From JBFXAF01 sp050184585 (GTDB lineage Bacteria > Pseudomonadota > Alphaproteobacteria > Rhizobiales > Rhizobiaceae): a stretch of DNA of 64,000 nt. This document shows positions 44,065-52,372 of the stretch, in pieces. A program made the position numbers and the translations under genes. The stretch covers positions 434,001 through 498,000 of the forward strand of contig JBFXAF010000003.1 in assembly GCA_050184585.1 (NCBI GenBank). The letters run 5' to 3'. The notes beneath the pieces were generated by a model. The model had not been told where the DNA came from. It ran no database searches and saw only the letters and a list, made by a program, of their open reading frames with translations. How positions within the stretch are numbered: position 1 is the first letter of the stretch; every line of letters begins with the position of its first letter.

Positions 44065-44438
44065 CGCCGTTCGGAGAAAAGCTGAGGGCGATACGCCGGG
44101 CGCGAGGCATCAGACAGAAGGAGATGGCCGCCGCGCTCGATGTATCGGCGGCCTACCTGTCGGCGCTCGAGCACGGCCGCCGCGGTCGTCCGACCTGGGC
44201 ATTTACGCAGAAGGTCATTGGCTACTTCAATGTCATCTGGGACGATGCCGAGGAGCTGCAGCGGCTCGCGCAAGACTATCCCCCACGCGTCGTGGTCGAC
44301 ACCGGAGGACTGCCGCCGCAGGCGACGAAACTGGCGAATCTGCTGGCCGACAGGATCGGACACCTCGATCTTTCGACCGTGCAGCGAATGATCGAGGCGA
44401 TCGAAGCGGCGGGGCATCGGAAGGATCAGCAGGGATGA
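44061..44438 (+). CDS. XRE family DNA-binding regulator
   Basis: 125 residues from the ATG at 44061, which overlaps the smr stop. N-terminal helix-turn-helix (about 5-62) with I-R-R-A-R-G-I-R-Q-K-E-M-A-A-A-L-D-V-S. C-terminal half is not a known ligand domain. Target not evident. Overlaps the DoxX gene by 4 bp. Confidence 0.88.
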   Translation: MTPFGEKLRAIRRARGIRQKEMAAALDVSAAYLSALEHGRRGRPTWAFTQKVIGYFNVIWDDAEELQRLAQDYPPRVVVDTGGLPPQATKLANLLADRIGHLDLSTVQRMIEAIEAAGHRKDQQG

Positions 44439-44824
44439 GCGAAAAATGGATGGGCCGCACCGGCTGGCTCCTCACCGGCTTCTATGCGCTCTTCATGCTC
44501 GGGGCATCGGTGTCGCCGAAGCTCCTGGGGATGCAGATCGCGGACGACACGATGCGCGAACTCGGCTGGCGCGAAGGCTACGTTCTGATGATCGGCCTGG
44601 TCGAACTTGCCTGCGTGCTGATCTATCTGTTTCCGAAGACGAGCGTTCTGGGCGCAGTGCTGACGATGGGTCTGCTCGGTGGCGCCATGGCGACCCACAT
44701 CAGGGTCGGCAGCCCCCTGTTGAGCCACACCCTGTTCTCGATCTATCTCGGCCTGTTCATGTGGGGCGGGCTCTGGCTCCGCGATCCGGCGCTCAGGGCG
44801 ATCTTCCCGTGGCGCCGCAGTTGA
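44435..44824 (+). CDS. DoxX-like membrane protein
   Basis: 129 residues, four transmembrane helices, starting TGWLLTGFYALFMLGASVSPKLLG. DoxX_2-type family with unclear function, often redox-related. Last gene of the timA-mltA-smr-XRE operon. Confidence 0.83.
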   Translation: MSEKWMGRTGWLLTGFYALFMLGASVSPKLLGMQIADDTMRELGWREGYVLMIGLVELACVLIYLFPKTSVLGAVLTMGLLGGAMATHIRVGSPLLSHTLFSIYLGLFMWGGLWLRDPALRAIFPWRRS

Positions 44825-44842
44825 ACCGCCGGCCCGGCCTGC

Positions 44843-45790
44843 TCAGAACAGCGGCGCGAGATCGCCGAGCTTGTCGTTGACCAGCCAGCCGTAATAGTTC
44901 TCCTCGGGCATGCGTGGCTCCTGGCCGCCGGCCCTTCGCTTGTCGTTTTCGGACTTCAGGGCCCGCGCCCGCTCTTCCGGGTTGCCGACATTGTAGAGCG
45001 TCGCGGTGACGCCGGGATTGCCGGAAATGTCGAAGTCGGCGATGTCCCTGTAGGCGTCGATCGATTTCTTCAGCGATGCCGCGACGTAGGGAAGCGTCAG
45101 ATCCGGGTCCATGATGGTCCGGTACACCTCCTGAGCGTTGCGGTGGCTGAGCTTGGGCAGGCCCGACGTGCGGTGAACGTAGTCGCTCATCTGCAAGGCG
45201 ACGAGCGGATTGAGCTGGCCAATTCCGAAGGTCTGGCCCGCGTAGAGCGGCTGGAAGAACGCCTGGCTGAAGCGCTCGTTCGGAAAGCTCGTCTCACCGA
45301 CCGTCCTGCCGCGGAAGCTGGCGTTCCATACAGCCTCACGGCAGACCCAGAGGTCATAGCTGTCCCCGCCGCATCGGGCGAACTGCGGCCTGTCGACGAA
45401 GTCGTCGATGTCCTCGCCGTCGTAACTGAAGGATATCGCGTTGCCGAGATAGGAAGCCGCCTTCACGTAATAGGACTGGAGCCGGTCATAGGCATCGACA
45501 TTGTAGGTATGTTCGCCGACGATCGCGCCCGCCATGTGCAAGGGGTCGATCCCGTAGTCGGCGGATATCGCCTTTATCTTGGCGCGAAGGTCGCCGTCCC
45601 GGCTGAGGAGCCTGAGCACCTTGCGGTACTTCGCTTCGTAAGTGGTCTTCAGCGCATCGGTACGCTTGGCCGACGCTCCCGGTATTGCAGGTTGCTCGGC
45701 ATGGCGGTTGCCAGGCGGCACCGCGGTCGCGGCGTATGCCGGGAACGCCGGAAGCGACGCGGCGCAAAGTATCGCGACGAAAGACTTCAT
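44843..45790 (-). CDS. DUF1402 secreted protein with lysozyme-like features
   Basis: 315 residues. Signal peptide MKSFVAILCAASLPAFPAYA. The mature protein contains A-I-V-G-E-H-T-Y-N-V-D, F-G-I-G-Q-L-N-P-L and A-T-L-Y-N-V-G-N-P-E-E-R-A, spaced like the catalytic Glu, G-x-x-Q and N-x-G motifs of lytic transglycosylases. DUF1402 has no established function. It faces the DoxX gene and follows hslU. Confidence 0.75.
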   Translation of the reverse strand: MKSFVAILCAASLPAFPAYAATAVPPGNRHAEQPAIPGASAKRTDALKTTYEAKYRKVLRLLSRDGDLRAKIKAISADYGIDPLHMAGAIVGEHTYNVDAYDRLQSYYVKAASYLGNAISFSYDGEDIDDFVDRPQFARCGGDSYDLWVCREAVWNASFRGRTVGETSFPNERFSQAFFQPLYAGQTFGIGQLNPLVALQMSDYVHRTSGLPKLSHRNAQEVYRTIMDPDLTLPYVAASLKKSIDAYRDIADFDISGNPGVTATLYNVGNPEERARALKSENDKRRAGGQEPRMPEENYYGWLVNDKLGDLAPLF

Positions 45791-45852
45791 GCACGGCCAC
45801 CCGCAAAAAGGCTCGGGCGACCAAAGCGCAAAGCCCGCTACGGGGTCAAGCG

Positions 45853-45872
45853 GCCCCGCTCGGAAGCGGGGC
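45853..45872. terminator. GC hairpin between hslU and DUF1402
   Basis: GCCCCGC (45853-45859) and GCGGGGC (45866-45872) form a perfect 7-bp stem with a TCGGAA loop, just past the hslU stop. No T-tract follows on either strand, so it could act as a Rho-dependent 3' end or mRNA stabiliser rather than a classical terminator. Confidence 0.4.
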
Positions 45873-45900
45873 AGATCGTCCCGTCCGCCCGATAGCCGTC

Positions 45901-47211
45901 CTACAGTATGAAACGCGACAAATCTGTGTTCCTGGCCAGGTCGCCGACCTGTTTGGACACATAGTCCGCGTCGATGGTCATCTCCGTGCCCGACTTGTCG
46001 GGCGCTTCGAAGGAAATGTCGTCCAGTACGCGCTCCATCACGGTCTGCAGCCGTCTGGCGCCGATGTTCTCCACGCTCGCGTTGAGGTCGACGGCAATGC
46101 CGGCAAGGCTGTCGATGGCATCATCGGTGAAATCGAGTGCCACGCCCTCGGTCTTCATCAGTGCGATGTATTGCTTGATCAGGCTGGCCTCGGTCTCGGT
46201 CAGGATGCGCCTGAAATCGTCCTTGTCGAGTGCGCGCAGTTCCACGCGGATGGGCAGACGGCCCTGAAGCTCCGGCAGGAGGTCCGACGGTTTCGAGACG
46301 TGGAAGGCCCCGGATGCGATGAACAGGATGTGATCGGTCTTGATCGGCCCGTATTTGGTGGCGACGGTCGTGCCCTCGACCAGCGGCAGCAGGTCGCGCT
46401 GCACGCCCTCGCGCGACGGTCCGCCCGAAATGTCGTTGCGGGCGGCGATCTTGTCGATCTCGTCGAGGAAGACGATACCGTCATTCTCGGCGGATTCCAG
46501 CGCTCGGCGCACCACCTCCTCCTGGTCGAGCAGCTTGTCGGATTCGTCGTTGATGAGCACGTCGTAGGATTCCTTCACGGTGGTCTTGCGCGTCTTGGTG
46601 CGCTTGCCCCCCATGGCCTTCTGCAGCATGTCGTTGATGTTGAGCACGCCGATGTTGCCGCCCGGCATGCCCGGGATCTCGAAACTGGGCATGCCACCCG
46701 ATCCCGAATCCGCGACCTCGACTTCGATCTCCTTGTCATCGAGCTCGTTGTCGCGCAGCTTCTTGCGGAAGGAATCGCGGGTCGCGGGGCTGGCTGTCTT
46801 GCCGACCAGCGCCTCGAGCACGCGTTCCTCTGCGTTGAGGTGCGCCCGCGCCTTGACGTCCTCCCGCATCTTTTCGCGGGTGAGCCCGATCGCCGTCTCC
46901 ACCAGATCACGGATGATCTGCTCGACGTCGCGGCCGACATAGCCGACTTCCGTGAACTTGGTCGCCTCGACCTTGATGAAGGGCGCGCCGGCGAGCTTGG
47001 CGAGACGGCGGGAGATTTCGGTCTTGCCGACGCCGGTAGGGCCGATCATGAGGATGTTCTTCGGCATCACCTCCTCGCGCATCTGACCTTTGAGCTGCTG
47101 GCGGCGCCAACGGTTGCGCAGCGCGATCGCGACGGCGCGCTTGGCGTCCTTCTGGCCGATGATGAATCGGTCGAGTTCGGAGACGATTTCGCGGGGTGAG
47201 AATGTCGTCAT
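45901..47211 (-). CDS. hslU: ATP-dependent protease ATPase subunit HslU
   Basis: 436 residues from the ATG at 47211. The Walker A motif GPTGVGKT is at 57-64; an I-domain insertion follows, then the AAA+ C-terminal part (V-E-N-I-G-A-R-R-L-Q-T-V-M-E). Unfolds substrates for HslV. Encoded downstream of a GNAT gene in the hslV-GNAT-hslU operon. Confidence 0.98.
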   Translation of the reverse strand: MTTFSPREIVSELDRFIIGQKDAKRAVAIALRNRWRRQQLKGQMREEVMPKNILMIGPTGVGKTEISRRLAKLAGAPFIKVEATKFTEVGYVGRDVEQIIRDLVETAIGLTREKMREDVKARAHLNAEERVLEALVGKTASPATRDSFRKKLRDNELDDKEIEVEVADSGSGGMPSFEIPGMPGGNIGVLNINDMLQKAMGGKRTKTRKTTVKESYDVLINDESDKLLDQEEVVRRALESAENDGIVFLDEIDKIAARNDISGGPSREGVQRDLLPLVEGTTVATKYGPIKTDHILFIASGAFHVSKPSDLLPELQGRLPIRVELRALDKDDFRRILTETEASLIKQYIALMKTEGVALDFTDDAIDSLAGIAVDLNASVENIGARRLQTVMERVLDDISFEAPDKSGTEMTIDADYVSKQVGDLARNTDLSRFIL

Positions 47212-47219
47212 GGGTACCG

Positions 47220-47738
47220 TTACTTTCGATTGGGATCGAATTGCATGACCAGCACGTCGTCGAACCGGCCTTGTAGCTCGGGAACGGGACGAAAGCCGGC
47301 CTTGGTGTAGGCGCGAACGGCGCGTGAGTTGGCGGGGTCGGGGTCGATGATGATGGTCTCGTGCCCTTCCGCGCGTAGCATCGCCACGAAGCGCTCGAGC
47401 GCCGCAGTGCCTATGCCGCGCGAGAGAAGGTCGGGCTCGCCGATCGACAGGTCGACACCGACGGCGTCGTTCGGGAGCTCCGAGATCCACGGGTTGTCGG
47501 TCGTCCATTCCTCGGTCTGGTGCGGGCCGACATACCAGCACTGGATGTATCCGACGGGCCGAGCGTCGAGCGTGATCAGGTAGGGACGCGTCGTGTCGCG
47601 GCCTTCGACCATGTCGCGGATGAATCCGAGCTCGTCGTCGGAATCGCCCCACCACTCACGCATGTGCGGGCTGTTCAGCCAGACTTCGAGCAGCGCATAG
47701 TCGTCGCGGATCACCGGCCGGAAAGCGACTTCGCCCAT
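47220..47738 (-). CDS. GNAT acetyltransferase, AAC(6')-like
   Basis: 172 residues from the ATG at 47738; an ATG at 47753 overlapping hslV is an alternative. GNAT fold with the W-W-G-D motif and G-V-D-L-S-I-G-x-P-D-L-L-S-R-G-I-G-T, and D-P-D-P-A-N-S-R-A-V-R-A-Y-x-K-A-G-F. The pattern resembles AAC(6') aminoglycoside and RimJ/RimL-like acetyltransferases. The substrate is unknown and resistance should not be assumed. Between hslV and hslU. Confidence 0.85.
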   Translation of the reverse strand: MGEVAFRPVIRDDYALLEVWLNSPHMREWWGDSDDELGFIRDMVEGRDTTRPYLITLDARPVGYIQCWYVGPHQTEEWTTDNPWISELPNDAVGVDLSIGEPDLLSRGIGTAALERFVAMLRAEGHETIIIDPDPANSRAVRAYTKAGFRPVPELQGRFDDVLVMQFDPNRK

Positions 47739-47742
47739 CGCA

Positions 47743-48291
47743 TCACTGGGCATCGAGCGTTTCGACGACGACGTTGGAATTGGTATAGACGCATATTTCG
47801 GAGGCGATCCGCATGGCGGTGCGTGCGATCTCCTCTGCATCCTTCTCGGTTTCGATCAGCGCTCGCGCGGCGGCGAGCGCATAGTTGCCGCCGGAGCCGA
47901 TCGCCATGACGCCGTGTTCGGGCTCGAGAACGTCGCCGTTGCCGGTCAGGGCGAGCGAAACGCTCTTGTCGGCCACCAGCATCATCGCCTCGAGGCGACG
48001 CAGATATCGGTCTGTGCGCCAGTCCTTCGCAAGTTCGACGCAGGCGCGCATGAGCTGGTCCGGATATTGTTCGAGCTTCGCTTCCAGCCGTTCGAGAAGC
48101 GTGAAGGCGTCGGCGGTAGCGCCCGCAAAGCCGGCGATGACGTTGCCCTTGCCGATACGACGCACCTTGCGTGCGTTTCCCTTCATGATGGTCTGGCCGA
48201 GGCTCACCTGGCCATCGCCGGCGATCACCACCTTGCCGCCCTTGCGCACGGTCACGATGGTCGTGGCGTGCATGGACAAATCATTGCTCAT
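47743..48291 (-). CDS. hslV: ATP-dependent protease peptidase subunit HslV
   Basis: 182 residues. Mature protease begins at Thr10 of M-H-A-T-T-I-V-T-V, the N-terminal nucleophile. The G-N-V-I-A-G-F-A-G-A-T-A-D-A-F-T-L core is intact. Forms a double hexameric chamber with HslU. First gene of the operon; its C-terminus is close to the GNAT start. Confidence 0.98.
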   Translation of the reverse strand: MSNDLSMHATTIVTVRKGGKVVIAGDGQVSLGQTIMKGNARKVRRIGKGNVIAGFAGATADAFTLLERLEAKLEQYPDQLMRACVELAKDWRTDRYLRRLEAMMLVADKSVSLALTGNGDVLEPEHGVMAIGSGGNYALAAARALIETEKDAEEIARTAMRIASEICVYTNSNVVVETLDAQ

Positions 48292-48301
48292 TTTTGCTCC
48301 G

Positions 48302-48391
48302 ATGGCGCTCGACCCCGAAAAGGCAGCCGTGCGGTACGAGGATTGGTCCGCGCATATGTATGAAGCGCTCCGTCGAATTCAAACGGTCTAG
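48302..48391 (+). other. 29-codon open frame, possible micro-ORF or remnant
   Basis: The 96-bp hslV-tcuA gap holds an ATG frame of 29 residues (start MALDPEKAAVRYEDW) ending TAG at 48389-48391. It has protein-like composition (charged, amphipathic) but no ribosome-binding site, overlaps the tcuA-like stop on the opposite strand, and could be chance or debris from insertion. Confidence 0.2.
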
Positions 48392-49989
48392 GGGACCCAG
48401 CCCTCCATCGCGCCGGCTCTGAGCGGCCTGGAGCCATCGACGCTTGAAGATAGCCCGTCACCGCCCGATCGCCATGCGTGTCCGCCCAGCGCAGGCGTGC
48501 GCAGCGCCGCGTTTCTGCCGGCGATCCTGCCGATAACGGCGCCCGCGGTGAGACCCGTGCCGGCGGGATAGCTGTCGTGGAACAGTCCGCCTACGATTTC
48601 GCCGCACGCATAGAGTCCGCGGATGGGACGCCAGTCGGTGCCCATGACCCCCGCGTGTTCGTTGATCCTCAGCCCGCCAAAGGTGAAGGTGATGCCGCCG
48701 GTCGCGGTATACGCGCTGAACGGCGGGGCAAGCAGCGGCATTGCCCAGTTCGTCTTGTTCGGTGCGAGGTCCAGCGTCGCCAATCCGTCAAGCCGCGATG
48801 GGTCGAAGCCGGAAAGCGGATCGGACCCGTCCGGATGCGATCGCGCCGCGGCATTGAATGCCTTGAGCGTCGCAAGGGCGCGGTCCTTGTCATCGACGTC
48901 CAGGAGGTCCACCAGCCCCTCCAGTGTCTCGGCCACGACAGGAATGCTGCTGCCATAGGCCCGGTCTATCAGCGGCGCGGTGACGGCGTCGAAGACCTGA
49001 TAGACGGTCGATCCCGGCTGGCCCAGGATCGCGCGTCCGTACTCGGCGTAAGTTGAAAGGTGGGTCCCCTTCCCCTCGTCGACGAAGCGGAGGCCCTTTC
49101 GGTTGATCATGACGCCGAACGGATAGCTGATCCTGTTGCTCTGGTCGGTCTTGTCGCGGGGCGCGAATTCGCCCCAGTCGGCGCTGATCGGCGCGGCATG
49201 GCACCCGCTCCATTGGCCTGCCGGCAGCGCCGAGACATCGAGGGCCATCCTCAGCCCGTCGCCCTGGTTGTAGGGTGTTCCGCGCACGGTGGCGGCCCCG
49301 ATGAGCGAACCGATGTACCGGGCGCGCATCTCGACGTTGGCCTCAAACCCCCCACACGCCAGTATGACGGACTTCGCGCGCAGCGTCTCGGCATTGCCTT
49401 CCGTCCGGACCCTCACCCCGTCGACCGAACCGTCGCGATCGATCGAGAGGGAAAGCGCGGCGGTATCATACGAAATCTCGACGCCGATGGATTCGCAGTG
49501 CCGGAACAGGCTCTCGGAGAGGCCGATCCCTCCACTTGCCGCCCTGACTGCCAAGCCGCGCAGCCAGGAATACCGGTCGCCCTTCCTGACCGCCGCGATG
49601 GAGAGTGCGGGCTCCATCTCGACGTGGCAGGCTTCGCGCAACCAGATCATGGCGTCCATCGAACCCTCGACGACAAGTCGTGCGAGGACCGGATCGGCGC
49701 GGCCGTTGGTGACGCTCGTCAAGTCGTTGCGAAAATCCGCAATCCCGTAGGGTTCCGCCGTTTCGAGAACCCCTCCCGCTGCAACGGTCCCCGGGACAAG
49801 GCGGTCGAGTTCATCGCGGTCGCCATAGGCGAACCGGAACATGCCTCCGCTCCAATAGGTGTTCCCACCGCGCATGTGCCGCGGCGCCTTCTCGAGCACC
49901 AGAACCCTGGCATCGTTCTCGGTCGCGGCGATGGCGGCGCAAAGGGCAGCGTTGCCGGCGCCGATGACGATGACGTCGAAATCGCTCAT
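48388..49989 (-). CDS. tcuA: FAD-dependent tricarballylate dehydrogenase-like (TcuA) flavoprotein
   Basis: 533 residues from the ATG at 49989 (MSDFDVIVIGAGNAALCAAI). The FAD-binding GAGNAA (10-15) and the R-G-G-N-T-Y-W-S-G-G motif match TcuA; G-G-F-E-A-N and F-T-F-G-G-L-R follow. TcuA oxidises tricarballylate to cis-aconitate in Salmonella, with TcuB carrying electrons. No tcuB or tcuC is nearby, so another dicarboxylate or steroid-like substrate is possible. A TRAP binding protein precedes it by 66 bp. Confidence 0.72.
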   Translation of the reverse strand: MSDFDVIVIGAGNAALCAAIAATENDARVLVLEKAPRHMRGGNTYWSGGMFRFAYGDRDELDRLVPGTVAAGGVLETAEPYGIADFRNDLTSVTNGRADPVLARLVVEGSMDAMIWLREACHVEMEPALSIAAVRKGDRYSWLRGLAVRAASGGIGLSESLFRHCESIGVEISYDTAALSLSIDRDGSVDGVRVRTEGNAETLRAKSVILACGGFEANVEMRARYIGSLIGAATVRGTPYNQGDGLRMALDVSALPAGQWSGCHAAPISADWGEFAPRDKTDQSNRISYPFGVMINRKGLRFVDEGKGTHLSTYAEYGRAILGQPGSTVYQVFDAVTAPLIDRAYGSSIPVVAETLEGLVDLLDVDDKDRALATLKAFNAAARSHPDGSDPLSGFDPSRLDGLATLDLAPNKTNWAMPLLAPPFSAYTATGGITFTFGGLRINEHAGVMGTDWRPIRGLYACGEIVGGLFHDSYPAGTGLTAGAVIGRIAGRNAALRTPALGGHAWRSGGDGLSSSVDGSRPLRAGAMEGWVP

Positions 49990-50055
49990 GTGTTTCCCCC
50001 GGCGCTGGGAGCAAGCCATCCGACCGCGCTTCGTCGGCCGGATGGCGGCTCCGTG

Positions 50056-51060
50056 CTACTTCGCGGCCTGGATCGCCTCGTAGGTTCCGTCGCCCCAGAT
50101 GCGCGGTGCGAAGTCCTTCCACACATCCTTCGTCAGCTCACGAAACGGCGCCGAATCGACGACGACGACCTCGACGCCGTTGTCCGTGAAGCGCTGGTAG
50201 GTCTCATCGAGGCCGGCTGCCAGATTCGCTGTGATCTCGGCCGCGACCTCCCGCCAGGTGTCGGTGACGACCTTCTGGTCGTCCGGCGTGATGCGGCCCC
50301 AGGTGGCGTCGCTCGCGATCAGGTAGTTGAAGTCGTGAATCCAGGAGGCCCGGCTGAGGAATTTCGCCACCTCCCAGTGCTTGGCGTCGTGCATGACGTT
50401 GACGGGCCCTTCCCAGCCATCGACCGCGCCCTGTTGCAGGGCCAGATACAGTTCCGGGAATGGAACAACGGCTGCGCTGGCGCCGAGCGCTTTCAGCGAC
50501 GCCACGACGACCGGTAGCTCCGGCGCCCTGATCTTCATCCCGCGAATGTCGTCGGGCGTCCGGATCGCGCGGCCGTTGGTCAGGAACTCACGGGTCCCCT
50601 GCAACACGAAGCCGATGAGACGGTTTCCGGTTTCGTCATGATACTTCTCGCGCAGCGTCTGGCCGACGTCGCCGTTCACGACGCTCAGCGCATGCTCCTT
50701 GTCGCGGAACAGGAAAGGCATGAACAAAAGGTTCAACGCCTCGGCGCCGGTCGCACCGAGCACGGCCATGTCGATCGATCCGAGGCTTACGCCGTCGGCG
50801 ATCTGCCGCTCGCCGCCGAGCTGGCTGCAGCAGAAGAGCTCGATCTTGACGCTCCCGCCGGTCCGTTCGTCGACGAGGCGCACGAATTTCTTCTGTCCAT
50901 CAAGGTACTTGCCTTCATTGTGAACCGTCGCCATCCGCAGGTTGACGACGTCTTGCGCGGTCGCTTGACCGAGCAGGACGCCGAACGGCGTGAGAGCGAT
51001 GAGCAAGACCTTGATCGAATAGCCAAGCGAGCGCCCGAAGCGCCCATCGAATGCAGACAT
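50056..51060 (-). CDS. TRAP transporter solute-binding protein (DctP family)
   Basis: 334 residues. Signal peptide through about residue 35 (A-T-A-Q). DctP fold with G-G-S-V-K-I-E-L and R-A-P-E-L-P-V-V-V-A-S-L-K-A-L-G-A-S; the Arg in the R-A-P-E region is the usual carboxylate-binding residue. It needs DctQ and DctM membrane partners, which are not in this window, so it is an orphan. Likely feeds a carboxylate to the TcuA-like enzyme. Confidence 0.85.
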   Translation of the reverse strand: MSAFDGRFGRSLGYSIKVLLIALTPFGVLLGQATAQDVVNLRMATVHNEGKYLDGQKKFVRLVDERTGGSVKIELFCCSQLGGERQIADGVSLGSIDMAVLGATGAEALNLLFMPFLFRDKEHALSVVNGDVGQTLREKYHDETGNRLIGFVLQGTREFLTNGRAIRTPDDIRGMKIRAPELPVVVASLKALGASAAVVPFPELYLALQQGAVDGWEGPVNVMHDAKHWEVAKFLSRASWIHDFNYLIASDATWGRITPDDQKVVTDTWREVAAEITANLAAGLDETYQRFTDNGVEVVVVDSAPFRELTKDVWKDFAPRIWGDGTYEAIQAAK

Positions 51061-51141
51061 TTCCTTCTCCCTGATGCATGCGGCCGATGTCGGTCAGGCC
51101 CGTATTAACCAGCGATGCCCGCCAACCAGTTTTCTTGCATA

Positions 51142-51170
51142 TGAAAGAGTATTCGCGCTGGTGAAAGAGT
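51142..51170. promoter_or_regulatory. Direct repeat upstream of dctP (possible operator)
   Basis: TGAAAGAGT occurs at 51142-51150 and again at 51162-51170, exactly 20 bp apart (two helical turns), in the dctP-hisB divergent gap. Spacing suits binding of a dimeric regulator. No regulator gene is adjacent. Confidence 0.4.
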
Positions 51171-51179
51171 CAAGCATCG

Positions 51180-51209
51180 TGCAAGCGGTGGTTGAGGGCT
51201 CCGCTTGCA
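51180..51209. promoter_or_regulatory. Perfect 9-bp inverted repeat upstream of hisB
   Basis: TGCAAGCGG (51180-51188) and CCGCTTGCA (51201-51209) with a 12-nt loop, 70 bp before the hisB start. It can act as an operator or RNA hairpin. No T-tract follows, so a classical terminator is unlikely. Confidence 0.5.
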
Positions 51210-51278
51210 ACTGGCCTTCGCAGCCTCGGCCTGTTAGAAGGCCGCGTTTTCCGATGGGAAATGGAGATGGCGTCCGTG

Positions 51279-51878
51279 ATGGGTAATCGCGCCGCGACGG
51301 TGAGCCGCAAGACGAAGGAAACGGAGATTTCGGCCTCCGTGAACGTCGACGGCTCCGGCCGCTTCGACGTTTCGACCGGGATCGGTTTCTTCGATCACAT
51401 GCTGGAACAGCTTGCCCGCCATTCGCTGGTCGACCTGACCGTGAAGGCCAAGGGCGACCTCCACATCGACGACCACCATACCGTCGAGGATGTCGGCATC
51501 GCGATAGGCCAGGCGCTGGCGAAGGCGCTGGGCGAGCGCCGCGGCATTGTTCGCTACGCCTCGATCGACCTCGCGATGGACGAAACGCTGACGCGGGCCG
51601 CCATGGACGTGTCGGGGCGGCCATTCCTGGTCTGGAATGTCGTGTTCCCCTCCCAGAAGACCGGCGCGTTCGACACCCAACTGGTGCGCGAATTTTTCCA
51701 GGCGCTGGCGCAGAACGCCGGCATCACGCTGCACGTCACGAACCACTATGGCGCCAACAGCCACCACATCGCGGAAACCTGTTTCAAGGCGGTGGCGCGC
51801 GCACTGCGCATGGCGATCGCGCTCGACCCGCGCGAGGCGAGCGCGGTGCCTTCGACCAAGGGCACGCTGACGGCGTGA
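51279..51878 (+). CDS. hisB: Imidazoleglycerol-phosphate dehydratase
   Basis: 199 residues from the ATG at 51279 (MGNRAATVSRKTKETE); three in-frame starts at 51192, 51261 and 51267 are longer but less like relatives. The metal-binding DDHHTVED is at 64-71 and the N-H-Y-G-A-N-S-H-H-I-A-E motif follows. Dehydrates IGP in histidine synthesis. First gene of the his cluster. Confidence 0.96.
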   Translation: MGNRAATVSRKTKETEISASVNVDGSGRFDVSTGIGFFDHMLEQLARHSLVDLTVKAKGDLHIDDHHTVEDVGIAIGQALAKALGERRGIVRYASIDLAMDETLTRAAMDVSGRPFLVWNVVFPSQKTGAFDTQLVREFFQALAQNAGITLHVTNHYGANSHHIAETCFKAVARALRMAIALDPREASAVPSTKGTLTA

Positions 51879-51885
51879 GGGCTGA

Positions 51886-52371
51886 ATGGCAACCTATGTC
51901 GTGATGGAGCGTGGCGGCTTGGGCCGGGACCGCACGAGCGATGCCATGTTCGTGCGCGATGGCTTCCATGTGCTTGCTTTTCTGATCCCTGTCGCATGGT
52001 TGCTGTGGCATCGCCTGTGGATCGAAGCGGCGCTGGTGCTGGCGGTTCAGATTCTGCTTGCGATGGGATCGGAGCTGGCAGGCGTGCCGCTGGCCGGTGC
52101 GGTCGCTTCGTTCGTCGTGTCGATATGGTCGGGGCTTGAAGGACCGGCGCTGCGGATCGCCGCCCTGCGTCGGCGCGGCTGGACCGAGCGTACCGCGGTG
52201 GAGGCGCAATCCCTCGACGAAGCTGAATTGCGCTATCTCCTGGTTGATGGAGACGGCGACGTCGAGGCTGCGGAGATAGCCACGCCGAGACACCCGCAAC
52301 GGGTCCCGGCAGCCGCCGCCCTGCCGGTCGGACCGGCGCTCGGGCTTATGGCGTATCCGGACCGCCGCTGA
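51886..52371 (+). CDS. DUF2628 family membrane protein
   Basis: 161 residues, start MATYVVMERGGLGRDRT, with hydrophobic helices about 27-60 and 70-90 and a conserved F-V-R-D-G-F-H motif. DUF2628 has no known function. Located between hisB and hisH, as also seen in related genomes, so it is probably cotranscribed. Confidence 0.8.
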   Translation: MATYVVMERGGLGRDRTSDAMFVRDGFHVLAFLIPVAWLLWHRLWIEAALVLAVQILLAMGSELAGVPLAGAVASFVVSIWSGLEGPALRIAALRRRGWTERTAVEAQSLDEAELRYLLVDGDGDVEAAEIATPRHPQRVPAAAALPVGPALGLMAYPDRR

Positions 52372-52372
52372 C

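Noticed and set aside
51181..51260. Histidine leader-type attenuator upstream of hisB
   Set aside because: The hairpin has no T-tract and I found no short frame rich in His codons before it.
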